Made by a program: the position numbers and the translations under genes
Part shown: positions 20,627 to 31,904 of the stretch, one piece after another
Layout: each line of letters opens with the position of its first letter
How positions within the stretch are numbered: position 1 is the stretch's first letter
The notes under the pieces: model-generated
What the model saw: only the letters and a program-made list of their open reading frames with translations
What the model was told of the DNA's origin: nothing
The model's database searches: none
Origin: Piezodorus guildinii
Taxonomy: Eukaryota; Arthropoda; Insecta; Hemiptera; Pentatomidae
Assembly: GCA_023052935.1 (NCBI GenBank)
Contig: CM041295.1
Coordinates: 21,886,880 to 21,950,879, forward strand
Direction of reading: 5' to 3'
DNA length: 64,000 nt

Positions 20627-21444
20627 CAAATTTATGACTTCAGGAGTCCAAAGTTTTTCTCCTTTGAACTGAAAAACTCTGAGCTTTGAAGTGAAACAAA
20701 ATCTGAAAGCGCACTTTTCACTTGATCATCATTTTCAAAAAGTTTTCCTTTGACGAAGTTGTCTACATTCCTAAACAGGTGGTAATCTGTTAGAGACAAG
20801 TCGGGAGAATATGGTGGGGGCGGAAGAACTTCGTAGCCCAGTTCTTTCAATTTTTACACGGTATGTTTTGAAACATGGGGTCTTGTCTTGCTGCCGCTCA
20901 GTGAGATCATGAGGTACCCATGTATCGAGGTTTTTTACTTTCCCAATACACTTTCAATGTCTGGAAACGGTAGATGCACTTGCATTTAGTTGCGCTGAGA
21001 GTCCTTTAACTGTTTGGTAGAGGTTTCCTTCTACTGAATGTTTGAGGACATCGTTGTCTATTACGGACGGAAGTCTTCGTCGAGGCAAGTTTTTCAAGTC
21101 AGTATCACCACCTCAAAACTTAGCAAACCAACGGCGAATGGTCCGTTCATTAACACTCCCTTCCCCAAACGCCTTGCAAACATTTCTAGCGGCCTCAGCT
21201 CCTGAATTGCCGAGTATGAACTCGTACAAAAATATTACTCGAAAATCTCTTGTTTCCATGTTCATATTTGGAGGTATACTAAAAAGTGGGTAATTGATGG
21301 AAGCTAATGTTTATACAAAGGTAGAGGATTAGTAACTGTTTACTTTAAACATGTAAACATTCGGAAGAAAATAACAGAGACCTACAAAATCCTTTATGTA
21401 TTTCAGAAACTATAAAAACGGACATTTCATGTGAAACAACCCAA
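20627..21444 (-). pseudogene. mariner transposon, internally deleted, one end missing
   Basis: On the minus strand, remnants of a mariner transposase run from the N-terminal region (an AWFAKF-like helix-turn-helix area near 21130-21260) to KELGYEVLPPPPYSPDLS and TDYHLF. This is the region around the third catalytic Asp of D,D34D transposases. The middle, including the first catalytic Asp, is deleted: CGGCAGCAAGAC is joined to a CCCATGTTTCAAAAC block. Frames are also broken. The 5' terminal inverted repeat is present (ACATTTCATGTGAAAC...CCAA, next to TA at 21445). The 3' terminal repeat is lost. Such elements cut and paste into TA sites when a full transposase is supplied. Confidence 0.85.
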
Positions 21445-21627
21445 TAAAAATGCTATATTAATGCAACGTTTCTTGAATTAATTTTATGTCCCAAACCTTA
21501 ATTCATGTTATTCAAATTTAATAGACACATAATAACAATACGTCTTATAATAATAATAAATAAAAAATAATAAAGGAGAAAAAACCCTTGACTCCTAAAG
21601 TCATACATTTGGAAACAGCAAAAACGA

Positions 21628-21631
<4 letters not shown>

Positions 21632-21702
<71 letters not shown>
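21632..21702. repeat. (TA)n microsatellite
   Basis: About 35 TA units with a single A interruption near 21663. Confidence 0.97.
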
Positions 21703-21704
<2 letters not shown>

Positions 21705-22424
21705 TATAAATTATAACTGTGTTATTATAAATGTGTAGCAAATATCTGAAAGAATAATTTTAATTTTAATTCAAAAAGCAAAAAAGTAGGGCCAACCCTG
21801 CCAAAGCACTAGAGTTTCAGGTTAATTTGATAAATGGAAGGAGTGTGATGAAATGTGGACGCTGTCAGGGACGGTGAGAGCTTCCAGATGGGTTTCATGT
21901 GTAGCCTATGTCTCCCATTTACATCGTCACCATCATTAGCACCTTTAACATGTTATTCCCACCATCTTATGAGAAGGTGTTAAGAAAAAAGAAACTTTAA
22001 AATCATTTTACTATCATAATTCACTCGTTGCTATAGTATTTGAATCACGTCATCATTCAGGTAAGATATAACAAAACAGTCATATTATATCTTACTGCAA
22101 TATTCTTTAATATATATTTATAAAAGAAAGTGCCATTTCACTCGATTATCCGGTCATCGCAATATCTCGAAAATGACGATGTTTGTGAAGTTGAAATTTT
22201 TCCTGAAGCTTCGCCTTACCGTCTAGACATGCAAGAAGGCTGGATTTGAAAAAAATTCTCCTGTGATTGGTCAAAAATAAAATTTGTCTGAAACGTAAAA
22301 CTGAATTGATTTTCGAATAACTCAAAAACTATACATCTCCTGAAAAATTAAAAGTACTCGTTTGAAGTCGTCTTAACCTGACCATTATCAGCAAAGAATA
22401 TATGTAATAATTTATAAACACGCA
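21703..22424. other. No recognised feature
   Basis: Non-coding by inspection. The 21785-21960 part is less AT-rich but no motif is recognised. Confidence 0.45.
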
Positions 22425-22685
22425 GGTGTCATCAGCATGGGTAGAAATAAAAGTGTAAGGATAGGATAAGATATCAGCTGTATAGACTGTAAAGAATGGG
22501 TCCTATGATACTGCCTTGAGGAACACCGGCAGACTGAGTAAAAAGGGATGAATAGGAATTATTGTGGTTTATTAAGAAGGATCTTCCAGAGAGGTAGGAC
22601 TGGATGGTAAGGTAGTAAACGTATATAGGAGGGAGGAATGAACGGAGTTTGTAAAGCAGTCCTGGGTGCCAAACTACGAATCAAT
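22425..22685 (-). pseudogene. LINE-B internal reverse transcriptase fragment
   Basis: The minus strand encodes the stretch from FGTQDCFTNSVHS-like, through SGRSFLINHNN and AGVPQGSIIGPILYS, to the start of the YADD box (HADDTCV). This is LINE-B ORF2 around motifs A-C. Both ends are abrupt and no 3'UTR is attached. It lies directly against an H-repeat. Confidence 0.75.
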
Positions 22686-22689
22686 TAAA

Positions 22690-23265
22690 TTGGATTTTGA
22701 TGAAAACGTGTTTTTTATTAAATAATCTATTATATTGTTATCTATAACAATCAGTTAGTTTTATCGGTATTTAAGCACTCTCCATTAACAAAATTAAAGG
22801 TATTTAAGATGATGAAAATTTATAATATCGAATATTTAAGTCGTGTCTGACTGTTTCAATCAGAATAATTCCAGCATGATATGAAAGACCGTTAAATTTT
22901 ACATAAATTCAGCTAATTTAATCAAACCCGTTAAAAGGTGCAAAATGCATGATATAGAGTATCACTTATATTTTATCAGTTTTTATAAAATTATAGATCA
23001 CTTTCGGTCAGCCCATTTTGATGCAAAAGTACCTGCAACCTCTGGGACGTATAGCTGTCTTAAATATGAAATTTCATTTTCGTACGAATTTTCTTTTAGG
23101 CTTGACTTACCTCACACACACAGACCTTTATGCAAGTCTTCGTCATTTAAAACTCGGAAGATCCTAAAATGTGTATATTCGTTGAAAACGAAAATTCGAA
23201 AATTTTCACGATTGCGATACTTTCCCTTTTATATTTTATATATAGTAAGGAAAAGTATTTTCTTA
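22690..23265 (+). repeat. H-repeat, 5'-truncated copy
   Basis: Matches 57030-57600 in order: the ACGTGTTTTTTATTAAA block, CATTAACAAAATTAAAGGT, GTGCAAAATGCATGATATAG, TTAAATATGAAATTTCA, a short CACACACACAG tract, GTTGAAAACGAAAATTCG and the hairpin (TTTCCCTTTTATATTTTATA). It is diverged. The 5' terminal TCTGGTGC end is absent. Confidence 0.75.
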
Positions 23266-23349
23266 TATGTTCCGATAGTGTTTTGAGTAATGTATCTGTA
23301 TGCAAAACACGAGATATATATATTTTTTTGATTATTATTTTTTACAGCT

Positions 23350-23500
23350 GAATGAGATAAGTAGGATTAATAGGAACTTTGTGATTTATTTTGAAGGAAT
23401 CTGTTATAGGGGTAGGATTGGATAATAAGAAAATATGTAGGAGGAAGTTATTTACATAGTTTGTGGAACAGTCGCCTGTGTGCCAATTATTATATTTTAA
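23350..23500 (-). pseudogene. LINE-B RT fragment, strongly decayed
   Basis: Tracks 22540-22670 block by block (TAATAGGAACTTTGTGATTTA, GGGGTAGGATTGGATAATAAG, TATGTAGGAGGAAG), so it is a second copy of the same RT segment. No frame survives. Confidence 0.5.
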
Positions 23501-23859
23501 AACAATACTTTCTCGCTATTTTATATTTTAACTCTAAGAACTTTAAGAGTTCAGTATCATATTACCACATAAAAATAAATTAAAAAAAAAAAAAAAAAAG
23601 AAAATCGCTATTAGAATATGTGTTTATCCTATTTTTTAATAACGTTATTTTATAAATAAACTTATATAAAAGGTTATTAAACAGTTAATTTACCATTGCA
23701 CATTTAATTGCATCTATATTTTTACTTTCACTTACATGAAAATGAAACATAAAATAAGGGAAATAATCGCGATTTTGAACATTTTCCAATTCGAGTTTTC
23801 ATCGGAAACAAAAGTTTTAAGGTCCCCGAGTCCAGATAAAAAAGTCCCACAAAAAGATT

Positions 23860-23892
<33 letters not shown>

Positions 23893-24245
23893 ATACAGCA
23901 AGCCCAGCTCCAAACCTATAGGTTGTATAAAACTAAAATTTCACATTTTAGAAGCGTATATACCTTTGATGTTACAGCAACTTGTTCGACAAAATCGGTG
24001 AACTAGAAGAGCCACTTTAAATAATGCATTTTGCACCGTTTTACGATTTTCTCATAAGCCTTTCTGAAGATTTCATTTAAACTCGCGATGTCCATGTCAT
24101 GTTTATTGGGTTCTTGGAAATTTCGTTCTGATTAAAATAGTCTGACAGGGAATGCCAAATTATTTTATTTTCTTCCTTTAAAGTATCTTTAATTTTATAG
24201 GTGGAATAATCAGGAATAAGTAATTTTTTGAAAATTTTTAATTTT

Positions 24246-24285
24246 GCCAACGTTTCGGCTCAAGCTTGTGAGCCATCATCAGGGC
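24246..24285 (-). ncRNA. Hammerhead-like motif, left arm
   Basis: The reverse complement contains CCTGATGATGGCTC, a loop, then GAGCCGAAACGTTGGC. CUGAUGA and GAAAC are exact, with a GGCTC/GAGCC stem II. One extra U lies before the stem. GCC...GGC could close an outer stem. Confidence 0.45.
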
Positions 24286-24813
24286 TACAACCATCAGAAC
24301 AAAAAAGATACATATTAATATGACAATAATATACACATCCATATGGAAAAAGATCGAGTACCCGTCAATCATAAAACAGGCAATGAAATAATCTCTCCCT
24401 CGTATGCCAACATCTTCCGTCTCCTTAAGTTATAACTTTTTTATTTTATTGTACAATTTGCTTGTGTAATTTATATTTTATTTACTGTATATTTATCTTT
24501 TCGTTTATAACACTTCTGGTTTTTGTTTTTTATTTATTTTATTTTTTATTATATACCTCATGGATCGTTTACATACCTCAGATTCTAGTGTTTATAATTT
24601 TCTGTTAAAAATGTTGAGCCTTATTGTACATACGAGTATATTGTTTTGTTTATCCATTGTATAATTTTATAAACATTTTTAAAAACAAAGATAAGCTGTA
24701 GTAATTACACTTAGAGGGGAAAACCTTCAGGGTTTTTACACGAACCCCTCCCCATACTACCTATGTTTATGGTTTTCCTCAGTTTATGCTTGGACATGGC
24801 TCAGTAATGGTAC

Positions 24814-24867
<54 letters not shown>

Positions 24868-25073
24868 TTTTTTTTACTTCTATATTAAAGTCGAAAGTTT
24901 TGTTTTTATGCTTATCATCATCAGATTGTTTATCATATTGTCATTATTTGTATCTATAATATTTAAGTATGTTGGCATATGTTCTGTTTTATTTCAAATG
25001 TTATCATTGTCACTACATTAAAAAAAAATTTCATTATCATATTAATATGTATCTCTTTTTTTCTGATGTTTGT

Positions 25074-25114
25074 AGCCCTGATAATGGCTCACAAGGTTGA
25101 GCCGAAACGTTGGC
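25074..25114 (+). ncRNA. Hammerhead-like motif, right arm
   Basis: Reads AGCCCTGATAATGGCTC, a loop, then GAGCCGAAACGTTGGC. The core is CTGATAA here where the left arm has CTGATGA, so a key core G has mutated. Confidence 0.4.
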
Positions 25115-25699
25115 AAAATTAAAAATTTCCAAAAAATGACTGATTCCTGATTATTTCACCTATAATAGTTTCTACTGTCGACTATACATCCTCAATATCT
25201 TTAATTTAGTAGATCCGACTAAAAAAATTACATTAGAATCTTATTGAGGTTGATGAAATACAGGTAAATATATAAATTGATCGAATTTTATAACGAACTA
25301 AAGCAGAAAAGTGCAAAAATATTTTATTTCGATAATGTGTTTTTGTTTTTTTCTACCTGACAATAGTAATATAGATGTATAATATCCCGCTGGAAAGTTT
25401 AGATATGATGTTATCATATCATATATGATGTTATCATATATAAAATTTTAGATATGATGTTATTATATACAGGAAGCTGCACAAGGTAATGGAGATTGGT
25501 AAAAAGTGGATTATGTGATTATTGTATATAATAATTTTTATAGTAAGAGTTAGACTTAATCTGAAACTTATGTTTCCATTAAACTTAATGTTTTTCTTTA
25601 ACAGTTTTTCAACTGTAACATTAAATAAAATTCTACAATTGCTTTTAACAATGGAGGTGAGGGAATGTCGTGTGTTGCGGGCACCAGTTTTCATTTTAT

Positions 25700-25820
25700 T
25701 CATTTTATTTTATGTAATTTGTTTATTTTAAATTTTGTTTATATTGTATCAATGTGATCCTGCAGCAATATTATTATTGTCTATTATGACAAATTGTAAT
25801 ATATACGAATAAATAAAAAA
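25700..25820 (+). pseudogene. LINE-A2 extreme 3' tail
   Basis: ATTTTATGTAATTTG, GTATCAATGTGATCCTG and TATTATGACAAATTGTAATA match the last 110 bp of 19678-20160 and end in AATAAATAAAA. It abuts the H-repeat terminus at 25690. Confidence 0.65.
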
Positions 25821-25997
25821 GTTTACGACCTTTTCAGCTTTTAAGGAAAAACTGCATCGGTTTTTCATTGCAGCTGATTGAGAATTTTTGAGAATTACAT
25901 TTACCTCAGAGATTTTCCTTATTCAAGAAAAAGCAATACAAATGGAATTTGATGAATCTGCAATTAATAAAAGCGAAAAATGTCGGATTTCCTGAAA
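25821..25997. other. No recognised feature
   Basis: A short AT-rich interval that supplies the target site of the next LINE-A1 copy. Confidence 0.4.
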
Positions 25998-26246
25998 GCT
26001 ATAGAATTTTTTTTTTTTTTTTTTAGAAACAATTCTTTATTGAACAATATTACAATCTGTCCAATTTAGGACATTTTTAATAGGGATAAAGTACAACATT
26101 CATACTGGATTCACACGATATATACAAAACAATAAATGTATATAATAATAATAATACAATATAAATAAATACAAAACAAAATCAATAAAAATATATACAA
26201 AAGTCACTCATACCTATATACAATTCACAAGCATACAGCACGTGAG

Positions 26247-26275
26247 TGGAGAATCTAGCCAATGCTAGAACTCCA
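26247..26275 (-). promoter_or_regulatory. Conserved LINE 3'UTR hairpin, A1 form
   Basis: Same arms and loop as 16876-16904, read on the minus strand, starting 9 nt after the ORF2 stop at 26285. Confidence 0.78.
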
Positions 26276-26284
26276 ATATACATT

Positions 26285-28970
26285 TTACAAGAGGTCTCGA
26301 GGCCACTGCCGTTTCAACCTTCTAGGAGGATGGTAAGGATGTGTGGAGCTGGATAAGGATTGAGCTAGGGGATTAGGGTGATGGATAAGGTTCTGATGGA
26401 ATTTAGAGAATTTTAATGGTATAAGGTCTAAAATAAATGGAATATTTAGGTCGCGGTGTAAGGTATGGTTGGATACATAATAAGGAGCATTAACTATTGT
26501 TCGGAGGACTTTTGATTGGAAGGATTGAATGCGTTTGATGTTAGAAAATTTAGCTGTCCCCCACAGTTCAAGTCCGTAGGTCCAGATAGGTTTCAGTACT
26601 GTCTTGTATATTAGCAGTTTGTTCTCGATAGATAATTTAGAATTTCTGTTCAGTAGTCTGTATAATTGTCCAAATCGTCGATTAAGCTCTTGTCGTTTAA
26701 GTCTAGTATGCGGGTTCCAAGTTAGTCTTTTGTCCAGAAGGAAGCCAAGATACCGGACTGTGTCGGAGAAAGGAAGCGGAACGGAGTTAAAGAGAACTGG
26801 AGGGCAGGATTGTCTTCGAAGGGTAAAGGTGACATGTCTGCATTTGGATTGATTTACTTTGATTCTCCAGTTGTTACACCAGTCTTCAATTTGAGAAAGG
26901 TGTGTTTGGAGGCCTGTAGATGCAATTTCGGGATCTAAGTGAGAGGATAGGATAGCTGTGTCATCAGCGTACGTTGCTAGGAAGGTATTAGGGCAAAGAG
27001 GAATATCAGCCGTGTATATATTGTAGAGGATAGGACCAAGGACACTACCCTGAGGAACACCGGATTCTACTGGATAATAATTGGAATATTCTGCACCACA
27101 ACGAACTCGGAAGGAGCGGTTTGATAGATAGGATCGGAGGACTAGGTATAAGGATAGGGGTAAATGGTTTTTGAGCTTAAAGAGCAATCCCGGGTGCCAC
27201 ACCCGGTCAAATGCTTGCGTTATGTCCAGAAATGCACCCGAGCAGTACTCCTTATTCTCAAGGGCAGAGGAAATATGGTCAACGACTCGGAGCCCTTGCT
27301 GAACGGTTGAATGTTGAGAACGGAATCCAAACTGATGGGAAGGAATAGTGTGGGATTCTAATAAAGGTAATATTCGTTTGAGGAGGATTTTTTCAAAGAT
27401 TTTTGAAAGGACTGGGAGTAGGCTGATAGGTCTATATGATGTCGTAGTGTTAGGAGGTTTACCTGGTTTTAGGAAGAGAATTATAGTGGAATGTTTCCAT
27501 AAGAGAGGAAAATGAGTAGTGCGTAGAATGGAGTTGTAAATATATGTTAGAAATATAACGGCTTTAGATGGAAGCTGTCTGAGAATCTGAGGAGTGAGGA
27601 GATCGTATCCAGGAGATTTACGGAGTGCAAGTTTTCGGAGAAGATATTTGACCTCAGAGGGATTAACTGCTTTAGGAGGTAATGAAAGCGGGATTGGAGA
27701 CTGAAGGAACTGTTCCACTACTGAAGTGTGGTTTGGATTGAATTCTGGATGAGGTGTGAAGACTTGGGAAACGTATTTGGCAAGTTCCTCGGCTTTGTCT
27801 TCATCAGACGCAGCCCAGGAACCATTACTACGACGGAGGGGATGGGAAATATGGTGGGATTTTAGAATTTTCTTGGTGACATTCCACAGGGAATTGTCAC
27901 AAGCCGAAAGAGAAGAAAGGAAGGAACTAAAGGATTGGGAACGGAAGGTCGCCAACTCCCTCTTTAACTGTCTACAATAAAAGTTATAGGAGCGGCGATC
28001 TGTGGGGTGACGGGTGCGTTGCCATAAGGATCTGGATCGGCGTTTGGTGCGGATGAGGTCTATGAGGTGTTGTGGTAAATGATTTTGGTTATGACTTAAA
28101 TCTGGGAGTGCTTGGGAGAGGAGGCAGTCCAAACAGCTTGTTGAATAGCGATGGTGAAGGAGTTTACGGCATCGTCAAGGTCATCTGGAGTTTTGAGTTT
28201 CACTCTGAGGTCAATATCACTGGTCAGGATTTGGCGAAAAAGGTCCCAGTTTACTGGTCCTCTGATAAATGACGGTGGGGTGGGTTTAGGAATAGGAATT
28301 AGGGATACTTTAAGGAGCAATGGACTATGGTCAGAGGACAGTTCATCAAGGCGAGTCACCGACATGTTTAGGGAGCCTAATCCGCTGTGAATGAAGAAGT
28401 CAAGGATGTCAGGATTACGGTTAGGATCAGTTGGCCAGTAGGTAGGGGAGTCAGGAGGCAGGAGGTTGAAACGTCTAGAGCTGAGTGCAGACTGTAAATT
28501 CCGCCCACGACAATTCGTGATCTGCAACCCCATTGTTGGTTCTTAGCATTCATGTCTGCACCCAGAATGAAGTGGTTTCCTAAGGCATTGAGGAAGGATT
28601 CGAATAGAATGTTGGAGATGGAATGTTTAGGAGGGCAGTACGCTGATGCGAGGGTGATCGGAATAGAAAAAGTCTTGATTACTATGGCGGTGCATTGTAG
28701 GAAATCATAGGAGGGAACTGGGAGTATATGGTGGGAGAGGGACTGGTGCACAATGACAGCAGTACCGGCATGGGCTTTTCCGTCTGGGTGGTCTGTACGG
28801 TATGTTACGTATTGCGGGATTTTAAGGAACTGTTTAGTGGTTAGTCTAGTTTCAGTAATAAGTGCTACATTAACGGTTTTGTCTTGCAATAAAGCTGTAA
28901 GTTCGTCAGTGTGATTTCTAACACCATTCGCATTCCAAAGGAGAATGGATAAGGAGTTAGGTGTAGTCAT
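26285..28970 (-). pseudogene. LINE-A1 copy 2 ORF2: endonuclease-RT with two frameshifts
   Basis: Three frames together cover the whole protein. The first (28970-28377) carries WNANGVRNH, TETRLTTKQ, YCPPKHSIS and ILGADMNAKNQQWGCR. The second (to 28096) carries GRNLQSAL, NPDILDFFIHSG and SSDHSPLLL. The third (to 26285) carries the RT from QNHLPQHLIDLI through SYRPISLLPVLSKIF, GAFLDITQAFDRVW, GVPQGSVLGP, the catalytic YADDTAIL and YLGFLLDKRLTW to QWPRDLL. Shift 1 is near 28518-28523, where the frame should go from WGCR to ITNCRGR. Shift 2 is near 28095-28105, after SPKHSQ. Both look like single-base losses. The first is a few codons from the lesion in copy 1 but not the same base. Confidence 0.93.
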
Positions 28971-30281
28971 TTAAGGATTTTTTAAGGAAGGGATTAAATT
29001 TGATACGAGATTAGTAAGTAGTGATATTAGCGGCATAACAAGAGATTTGATTTCAGTGATGAAGGATGTCATCAAACTTGTAAGGTCTGTGACATTTGAT
29101 GGAGGAGGAATATGAGAAATTTGATGCGGATGAGGTTTTTGAGGGTTGGGTAAATTTTTAGGAATAGGTGGTTGTAGAAGGGATTCAGGATTTTGAAGTA
29201 TGCGTTGTACCGGCAGGGCCTCTTTGTTCTGGTCCCCACCTCCAAGTAGATGGGCAAATGTTACATTGGAATCAATTGTTTTTGAAGGTTGTCTTCTGCT
29301 TCTGATCGGTTCAGCTGTTTCATCCAGATTCTGAGGTTTTTGGTATCTGCTTTTGAGGTTCTTGTAGATTTGACATCCCTTGTAGTTAGCCGGGTGGTCC
29401 TCTAGGCACAGAGCACATACAGCGGGTGTTGATCTTAATCGTGTACATTCTTCTGATTTATGTTGCTCACCGCATTTCACACAGCGTGGTGTGTGGTGAC
29501 AGTAAGTTCTCGTATGACCATATGCCTGACAATTATGGCACTGAACTATTTCTTTCTTAGTGTAAGGTTTCTCAACTCTTACACTAGTATAGTACAACCT
29601 ATTGAGGTCGTAAATTTTTTCAACTCCTGCTGATGGTTCCAAGTCCACGAAGAATAGAGGCAGTGGAATTTTATCTTTTAGGACATTGGTCACTTGCCGC
29701 ACTTTATAGCCTATCTCCGTCAGTTCTTCTTTGATAGCTGTAACTGGTGTCGAAGGGTGTAGGTTTCTAATTACAACCCTTAAAGCTCTCTCCTGGCGCA
29801 ACTGATAGGTATGAAAATCAGCTTTGGTCTCAATCAGATATTTCACTATTTTTCTGTAGCTTTCGGCGGTAGTCGGGGATATTTTAGTATCACTGGTTCT
29901 ACTTATACAAGAATAACTATTAGGATCAGTTACTTTGTTTAAATGCGCACACATCAGTTGAAAATTTTTAATATTTTTAACAAATATTGGTGGAGGTAGT
30001 GGTTCCCTGGGTATAGGAGAAGATTCCATGGTTTCTTTTTCATTTTGGAGGATCTGAAATGGATTCGGTGTAAAAAACGGCGATTCATCAGTTAATCCTT
30101 GTGATGATGTGCTAGGCTGTGGTTCAGATCCTAAAGAGGTAGCTGAAGCGGTCGCTGGTGGAATCATTTTTTTATTATTTTCACGGCGAGGTCTCTGTTT
30201 TGTAGGAGACGAGTTTGAACCTGCAGATCTAGATCTTTTACTTGTAGCTTTTGAGGACATAACTTGATGGAAATATCTCAT
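28971..30281 (-). CDS. LINE-A1 copy 2 ORF1: gag-like zinc-knuckle protein
   Basis: 436 residues, intact and collinear with 12866-14182. Basic Ser-rich N-terminus, PRE_C2HC-like region (RVVIRNLHPSTP, LPLFFVDLEP), three knuckles (CHNCQAYGHTRTYC, CVKCGEQHKSEEC, CALCLEDHPANYKGC), Pro/Gln tail and the hydrophobic end LVMPLISLLTNLVSNLIPSL. The TAA stop is followed immediately by the ORF2 ATG in the same frame, as in copy 1. It likely coats element RNA. Substitutions relative to copy 1 look mostly conservative by eye. Confidence 0.92.
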   Translation of the reverse strand: MRYFHQVMSSKATSKRSRSAGSNSSPTKQRPRRENNKKMIPPATASATSLGSEPQPSTSSQGLTDESPFFTPNPFQILQNEKETMESSPIPREPLPPPIFVKNIKNFQLMCAHLNKVTDPNSYSCISRTSDTKISPTTAESYRKIVKYLIETKADFHTYQLRQERALRVVIRNLHPSTPVTAIKEELTEIGYKVRQVTNVLKDKIPLPLFFVDLEPSAGVEKIYDLNRLYYTSVRVEKPYTKKEIVQCHNCQAYGHTRTYCHHTPRCVKCGEQHKSEECTRLRSTPAVCALCLEDHPANYKGCQIYKNLKSRYQKPQNLDETAEPIRSRRQPSKTIDSNVTFAHLLGGGDQNKEALPVQRILQNPESLLQPPIPKNLPNPQKPHPHQISHIPPPSNVTDLTSLMTSFITEIKSLVMPLISLLTNLVSNLIPSLKNP

Positions 30282-30637
30282 TGATTAAAAAAAAAAAAAA
30301 AAAAAAAAGGAAAAATAATAAATAAATAATGATATGAGAATGAGAAGGAAAGATAATAAAAGAAAGATAAGCTAAAGAAAAGCAAGCCCGAGCTTGCCGA
30401 GCTAGCGGCAATCAGCTGATCAGTGACCCTCCTTTCACTTTTCGCGATTCTACAAAGTAAATTATAACTTTGCTTACCGATATTTCTCCAATATTTACTG
30501 CTGTGGTTTTCTTGAAGTCTAGTGATGTTTTCCAGACTGAACTCAAGCGAATTCCTACTGAAAAGAGCAAAAATCTGAGAGACGAAGTAACGTATGACTG
30601 TTATCATCGAGCGCATCAGCTGTTCGCTATAGAATTT

Positions 30638-30862
30638 AGAAAAGAGTTTTTTTTTCACTATCAAATCGGAGAAACATATGAACTTTTTTTAATCGACCGA
30701 TTTCAAGGAGTGCTAAAACAAGATGTTATCAAAATAACATGAAGTATTAATTTATACGGAATATTATGACATAAATAAAACTGGGTAATAGTGTAACTGG
30801 TCAAAATTGGTGTGTTTATTTAAGGAAATCATATTTTATTTACATTTTAAGTAACTTTTTTG
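30638..30862. other. No recognised feature
   Basis: AT-rich interval between a LINE 5' end and an H-repeat. Nothing assigned. Confidence 0.4.
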
Positions 30863-31764
30863 CTTTCACTTACTATATATAGTAAGGGAAAGTATTGCGA
30901 CGAGAACATTTTCGAGTTCCAGTTTTCGACAAAAATACACGTTTTAGGGTACCCTGAGTCCAAATAACCAAGTCCCAAAAAAGGTCTCTGTGGGTGTTTG
31001 TGTGTGGTAACTCCCGGGTCCTATTTAACGTCATACGACGAAATGTCCTATGAAACTGTAATTTCATATTAAAGACAACTATACGCCTGAGATGTCACAA
31101 AAACTTTTTCATCAAAATCGGCTTAGCAGAAGAGTCACTTTACACTGTGCATATTGCACCTTTTTATGATTTTCTCAAAAGCGGCTCTGCCGATTTTGAT
31201 TAAACTCGCTATATCGATGTAAAATCTCATGGGCTTTAATATTATGTAGGTTTCATTCAGATTAAAATAGTCTGATAGGGCTTAAATGCCAATATTTTTC
31301 TTTTCTAAAGTACCTTTAATTTTGTAGATTCTATAAAAATAACCCTACTATCTTGTTAGCATTGATAAATAACAGCTAAATATGCATGTTGCGCGAATTC
31401 CAAAAACAATTAAAGGAGATAAATGAAAACATATTTTTTTAATGCAATATTTTGTTTTTCGACTTAAGAACAGTAATATACATGTATGATAATACCGGTG
31501 GAAAGCTAATGATTTTAGAAAAAATATTATCTCATACACAAGCTTTTAAAAGTTCATAGAGAGTGATAAATAGCCGATAAAACTAAGTGATTATTTTTGA
31601 TAATAATATAATTGATTTTTTAATAAAACACATGTTTCTATAGAAATTCCATATAACTAATTCTTTAATGGTTTCACTCATTTTTATCTCTTAATGTATT
31701 TGAAAATTCTTCAATAGATTCTAAAAACGAAGGTAAGTGAAAGTCGTGTGTTGCCCGCACCAGA
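30863..31764 (-). mobile_element. H-repeat, full-length copy
   Basis: Read on the minus strand it starts TCTGGTGCGGGCAACACACG and CTTTCACTTACC (31764 downward). About 600 bp of AT-rich unique sequence follows, including AAAGGTACTTTAGAAAAG, GTGCAAAATATGCACAG and a short CA-rich tract near 31000-31015. It ends in a palindrome at 30863-30892 (CTTTCCCTTACTATA / TATAGTAAGTGAAAG). No flanking duplication is obvious. Same ends and layout as 56692-57621. It is non-autonomous; see the findings for the Helentron-like hypothesis. Confidence 0.78.
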
Positions 31765-31904
31765 TTTTCAGATAACTTTTATTTTGAACAATTTTAATAT
31801 AATTATGACATAGAATTCTTGTATAAATATGTTTCCCTGATATTTAACATAGTTAATTTTTATTATATATTTTTTGGAGTGAGTTATTCTAAATTACAGG
31901 TCAT

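Larger units (their letters stand above)
24201..25190. mobile_element. Inverted-repeat element with hammerhead-like arms (Penelope-like remnant?)
   Basis: The left arm (about 24201-24345) and right arm (about 25035-25165) are reverse complements. They share TTTTGCCAACGTTTCGGCTC, GTGAGCC, GATACATATTAATATGA and AATCAGGAAT blocks. Between them lie about 690 bp of AT-rich non-coding sequence with a (TA)n tract at 24819-24861. Penelope-like elements have terminal repeats in direct or inverted orientation that contain hammerhead motifs, which fits. No GIY-YIG or RT domain is present, so this would be non-autonomous. Confidence 0.6.
23725..25690 (-). repeat. H-repeat copy interrupted by an inverted-repeat element
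   Basis: The hairpin-proximal half is 23725-24200 (TTTCACTTAC, GTTTTAAGGTCCCCGAGTCC, GT tract at 23865-23892, TTTTGCACCGTTTTACGA). The distal half resumes at about 25180 and ends GAGGTGAGGGAATGTCGTG and TTGCGGGCACCAG near 25690. The 24201-25180 insert is flanked by TATCTTTAATTTTATAG and TATCTTTAATTTAGTAG, a near-perfect duplication of the host repeat's own sequence. This shows the order of insertion. Confidence 0.8.
26010..30625 (-). mobile_element. LINE-A1 copy 2, full-length, minus strand
   Basis: A complete element flanked by GCTATAGAATTT (25998-26009 and 30626-30637), a perfect 12-bp target-site duplication. Its A tail appears as a T run at 26010-26024. Organisation, ORF sizes and 5' terminus agree with 12546-17146. 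ORF1 is intact; ORF2 has two frameshifts. The truncated copy at 42934-44289 resembles this copy more than copy 1 (shared ENKEYCSGAFLDITQAFD and ESGVPQGS). Confidence 0.95.
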
